Assembly: GCF_003970915.1 (NCBI RefSeq)
Contig: NZ_RXOF01000007.1
Span: 62,001-126,000, forward strand
DNA length: 64,000 bases
Source of the DNA: Hymenobacter gummosus
GTDB taxonomy: Bacteria; Bacteroidota; Bacteroidia; Cytophagales; Hymenobacteraceae
Direction of reading: 5' to 3'
In this document: in pieces, positions 61,807 through 64,000 of the stretch
Layout: every line of letters starts with the position of its first letter
Numbering within the stretch: the stretch's first letter is position 1
Notes under the pieces: generated by a model
What the model saw: only the letters and a program-made list of their open reading frames with translations
Database searches by the model: none
Told to the model about the DNA's origin: nothing
Position numbers and translations under genes: made by a program

Positions 61807-61988
61807 GCTGGCGCCGGTTTAGTCGCGCAGCGACATAACCGGTGCCCAAAATAAAGCAGGTTTCCAACCTGCGTCGAACGTGGTGGCCGCGGGCCGGACC
61901 AAGCCGCCCGGGCGCCGGACGCAGGCTGAAAGCCTGCTTGATAGCGGGCACCGGTCACGCTGGCTCCGCCAGCTAAACCGGCGCCAGC
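61807..61988. repeat. 182-bp inverted repeat with nested hairpins
   Basis: Outer ends GCTGGCGCCGGTTTAG (61807) and CTAAACCGGCGCCAGC (to 61988) are perfect complements. Next are ACCGGTGCCC/GGGCACCGGT, and inside are two self-complementary hairpins at 61855-61872 and 61921-61938 that also pair with each other. Lies upstream of holB. MITE-like. Confidence 0.85.
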
Positions 61989-62036
61989 CGGAACAGCCTC
62001 AGCACCGAAACGCGAAGCCCAGCTTCGCGCCAGCCG

Positions 62037-62312
62037 CTACAGCAGCACCTTGCCCAGCAGCAGCCGCACGCCCAGCGTCAGGGCCACGATGAGCACTGCG
62101 CCCGCGAAACGCACCGCCTGCGGCCGGCCCGACTTCAGCCAGCGCAGCAGCAGCCACAGCCCCAGGCCCGTCGTCGCCAGGGAGGCGGCGCCCAGCACCA
62201 CGGAGCGCAGCGCGTCCATTACCGCGCCGGTGGCCAGGAACATGGTGGCGAAGATGGCCACGGCAAAGTCCAGGCCCTGCAGGCCGGAGGTCGGCTCGTC
62301 GGTTGGCTTCAC
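62037..62312 (-). CDS. Small membrane protein, function unknown
   Basis: 91 residues with probably three hydrophobic helices (FAVAIFATMFLATGAVMDAL; LGAASLATTGLGLWLLL; AGAVLIVALTLGVRLLLG) and a short charged start (MKPTDEPTSGLQG). It starts 3 bases after the stop of the GlmU-like gene on the same strand, so it is the second gene of that unit. I do not recognise the family. Confidence 0.75.
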   Translation of the reverse strand: MKPTDEPTSGLQGLDFAVAIFATMFLATGAVMDALRSVVLGAASLATTGLGLWLLLRWLKSGRPQAVRFAGAVLIVALTLGVRLLLGKVLL

Positions 62313-62315
62313 GGC

Positions 62316-63557
62316 TTACAGCTCAATGGTGGTATTGGTGTCGGCGCTGCCCGGGCTGGTCCGCTCCCACACCCGGTCCTTGGTGGTCAGCTCAAACACC
62401 TTCTCCATGATGCCGCGTTCCACCTCGTCGTAGGGCAGCCCCCGGCGGGCCATGACGCGCTCATTCACCTCGGCCACCTTGCCCAGGCGGAACGTCTCGA
62501 AGCCGGCGGCCCCGCCCCAGCTGAACGAGGGAATGAAATTGCGCGGGAAGCCGGCCCCGAACACGTTGGCCGCCACGCCCACCACCGTGCCGGTGTTGAA
62601 CATGGTGTTGATGCCGCACTTGCTATGGTCGCCCATCATCAGCCCGCAGAACTGCTGCCCGGTATTCACGAAGCGGCCCGCGGCGTGGCTCCAGATTTTC
62701 ACCGGGGCGTAGTTGTTCTTCAGGTTCGAGGTGTTGGTGTCGGCCCCGAGGTTGCACCATTCGCCGATAACCGAGTTGCCCAGGTAGCCGTCGTGGCCCT
62801 TGTTGGAGTAGCCCAGCAGGATGGAGTTGCCCACTTCGCCGCCCACCTTGCAGTGCGGGCCCACGGTGTTGTCGCCGCGCATTTTGGCGCCGGCGTTGAT
62901 GTGCGAGCCTTCGCAGAGCGCCAGCGGCCCCTTGATGATGGCGCCTTCGTGCACCTGGGCGTTTTTGCCGAGGTAAATCGGCCCGTCCTCGGCGTTGAGA
63001 ATAGCCGCCCGAATCTTCACGCCCTCCTCGATAAAGATGTTTTCCGGCGCGTACACGATGGTGTGCGCATCGTTCACCGGCTGCGACTGGCGACCCTGGG
63101 TCAGCAGGGCGAAGTCGCGGCGGATTTCGGTGCCGTTGCGCAAGAACAGGTGCCAGGGCTGGCTGATAACCGTCACCGGCTCGGCCACCTGCCGGGTGGC
63201 CGCGAAGCCGTCCTGAATCAGCTCGGCCACTTTGCCGGCGTCGGCCAGGTAGGCGGCCACCAGCAGCTCTCCGTCGAACAGGGCCTCGCCGGGCTGCAGG
63301 GCCTGCACCTGCCGGGCCAGCAAATCGTCGGCGCACACGGCCCCGTTGATAACCAGCGCGGGGCCTTCGGCCGGGGCCGCCGGGAATTTGGCCTGTAGGT
63401 AGGGTTCCGTCAGGTAATGTACGTCTTGCCCGAGCCGGTGCTGCCACTTTTCGGCCAGCGTGAGGATGCCGCAGCGCAGCGCCGCCACGGGCCGGGTGAA
63501 GGTGAACGGGAGCAGGTTGGGCCGGATGGCGGGGTCGTCGAAGAGCAGGATGGTCAT
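62316..63557 (-). CDS. GlmU family sugar-nucleotidyltransferase-like protein
   Basis: 413 residues. Starts MTILLFDDPAIRPNLLPFTF, followed by TRPVAALRCGILTLAEKW, the pattern of the Bacteroidota GlmU-like family. The C-terminal half is a left-handed beta-helix with hexapeptide repeats (IYAPENIFIEEGVKIRAAIL; LGKNAQVHEGAIIKGPLALC; GDNTVGPHCKVGGEVGNSIL), as in acyl/acetyltransferases. The classical GxGTRM nucleotidyltransferase motif is absent, so it may not be a true GlmU; a sugar-phosphate uridylyl- or acetyltransferase role in envelope synthesis is likely. It follows rpmE2 on the same strand across a palindrome. Confidence 0.9.
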   Translation of the reverse strand: MTILLFDDPAIRPNLLPFTFTRPVAALRCGILTLAEKWQHRLGQDVHYLTEPYLQAKFPAAPAEGPALVINGAVCADDLLARQVQALQPGEALFDGELLVAAYLADAGKVAELIQDGFAATRQVAEPVTVISQPWHLFLRNGTEIRRDFALLTQGRQSQPVNDAHTIVYAPENIFIEEGVKIRAAILNAEDGPIYLGKNAQVHEGAIIKGPLALCEGSHINAGAKMRGDNTVGPHCKVGGEVGNSILLGYSNKGHDGYLGNSVIGEWCNLGADTNTSNLKNNYAPVKIWSHAAGRFVNTGQQFCGLMMGDHSKCGINTMFNTGTVVGVAANVFGAGFPRNFIPSFSWGGAAGFETFRLGKVAEVNERVMARRGLPYDEVERGIMEKVFELTTKDRVWERTSPGSADTNTTIEL

Positions 63558-63775
63558 GGTAGTGCTTGGTGCTTAGGAATTCGTGCTTAGGGGCCGACGC
63601 CTCCCGGCACAACACGCTCGGCTGATGCTCAACCGGAATACGGGGGCAAAGGTCGGGGTCTGCCGCGCAGCATGAAACCCCGGCCCTAAACAAAAACTCC
63701 CGCTGACTCGGGGCCAGCGGGAGTGTTGCAGTCGTTGAACATACCAAGCACCAACAACTAGGCGCTTGGCACTGC
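63558..63775. repeat. Private-word palindrome (GTGCTTGGTGCTTAGG) between rpmE2 and the GlmU-like gene
   Basis: The left arm at about 63560-63593 has repeated TGCTTGG/TGCTTAGG words just before the GlmU-like ATG. The right arm at about 63743-63771 has the complement (CCAAGCACCAACAACTAGG) just after the rpmE2 stop. The ~150-base loop holds a terminator hairpin. Confidence 0.75.
63690..63724 (-). terminator. Terminator after rpmE2
   Basis: 10-bp stem ACTCCCGCTG with its complement; the A-rich left flank becomes a T run on the minus strand. It lies in the loop of the palindrome between rpmE2 and the GlmU-like gene. Confidence 0.8.
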
Positions 63776-63778
63776 CAA

Positions 63779-64000
63779 TTACTTGTTCTTCTTGTAGCGG
63801 TTCATGAACTTCTCCACGCGGCCGGCGGTGTCGAGCAGCACGTTCTTACCCGTGTAGAAGGGGTGCGACTGGCTGCTAACTTCCACCTTGATGACGGGGT
63901 AGGTTTTGCCGTCCTCCATCGTGATGGTCTCGTTCGACGTCATGGTCGAGCGGGTGATGAATTTGAAGTCGCTGGTGGTGTCCTGGAACACTACTTCGCG
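63779..64000 (-). CDS. rpmE2: 50S ribosomal protein L31 type B, N-terminus cut by window edge
   Basis: 74 codons visible, the last part of the protein: [20 protein letters not shown], then [20 protein letters not shown] and ending [12 protein letters not shown]. This matches type B L31 (without the zinc Cys motif of type A). Roughly the first ten residues lie beyond the right edge. A structural protein of the large ribosomal subunit; type B forms are often used when zinc is low in bacteria that have both. Confidence 0.95.
   Translation of the reverse strand, partial: REVVFQDTTSDFKFITRSTMTSNETITMEDGKTYPVIKVEVSSQSHPFYTGKNVLLDTAGRVEKFMNRYKKNK

Overview
The window looks like chromosomal DNA of a high-GC member of the Bacteroidota, most probably Hymenobacter or a close relative (Cytophagales). 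This rests on several things. Five predicted secreted proteins end in a type IX secretion (T9SS) type-A sorting domain (YPNPA/FPNPA followed by a LPAGLY-like end). GldH and a PorE-like OmpA/PD40 protein are present. RicT and GldH are adjacent, as are FtsH, RsfS and BirA. Several genes carry TAnnTTTG-type -7 boxes rather than E. coli-like promoters, and Shine-Dalgarno sequences are scarce. Genus assignment is an inference.

Layout. 1-5.1 kb: an edge-truncated unknown gene, a tiny secreted peptide with a duplicated Gly-Trp motif, and a peptide/nickel-type ABC importer (SBP plus two permeases, no ATPase in view). 5.6-9.2 kb: ftsH and rsfS, divergent from birA. 9.4-14.0 kb: a cupredoxin and two large T9SS cargo proteins, ending in a suspicious poly-G stretch. 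14.4-24.3 kb: DUF2723 glycosyltransferase, GWxTD protein, rlmB, mannose-1-phosphate guanylyltransferase, kdsD, recQ. 24.6-29.5 kb: surface proteins, one interrupted by a C8 tract, and an intact galactose-oxidase-type radical copper enzyme. 29.7-41.4 kb: bacilliredoxin, TPR and PorE-like proteins, a DUF4261 pair, LUD protein, lpxH, two beta-propeller-like proteins, a helix-hairpin-helix protein and an NmrA-like reductase. 41.7-48.0 kb: a 612-residue FUS-like disordered protein, gldH, ricT and two paralogous HEIGH-type metalloproteases. 48.1-56.8 kb: S8 protease, zinc alcohol dehydrogenase, a 1.1-kb gene-free repeat region, GH92 alpha-mannosidase and an RmlD-like reductase. 56.9-64.0 kb: cyclophilin, GNAT, DUF2238, an NTF2-fold immunity-like lipoprotein, hemC, holB, a GlmU-like protein and an edge-truncated rpmE2.

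Themes. Envelope and LPS biogenesis (kdsD, lpxH, manC, GlmU-like, DUF2723) combines with secretion and surface export (GldH, PorE-like, T9SS cargo). Housekeeping genes are interleaved (ftsH, rsfS, birA, rlmB, recQ, hemC, holB, ricT, rpmE2).

The most unusual content is non-coding. (1) An exact 42-bp-period array (52441-52902) has eleven invariant ACCGGT cores whose flanking arms change in a compensatory way, with a second degenerate site exactly 21 bp out of phase. (2) A series of intercistronic palindromes sits between genes, each built from its own private short word, and typically starts on or just after the stop codon of one gene and ends just before the start of the next. (3) A 50-bp CGGATT element occurs three times. 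(4) Several 110-250-bp near-perfect inverted repeats are present. No tRNA, rRNA, IS transposase, prophage or Cas gene was seen.
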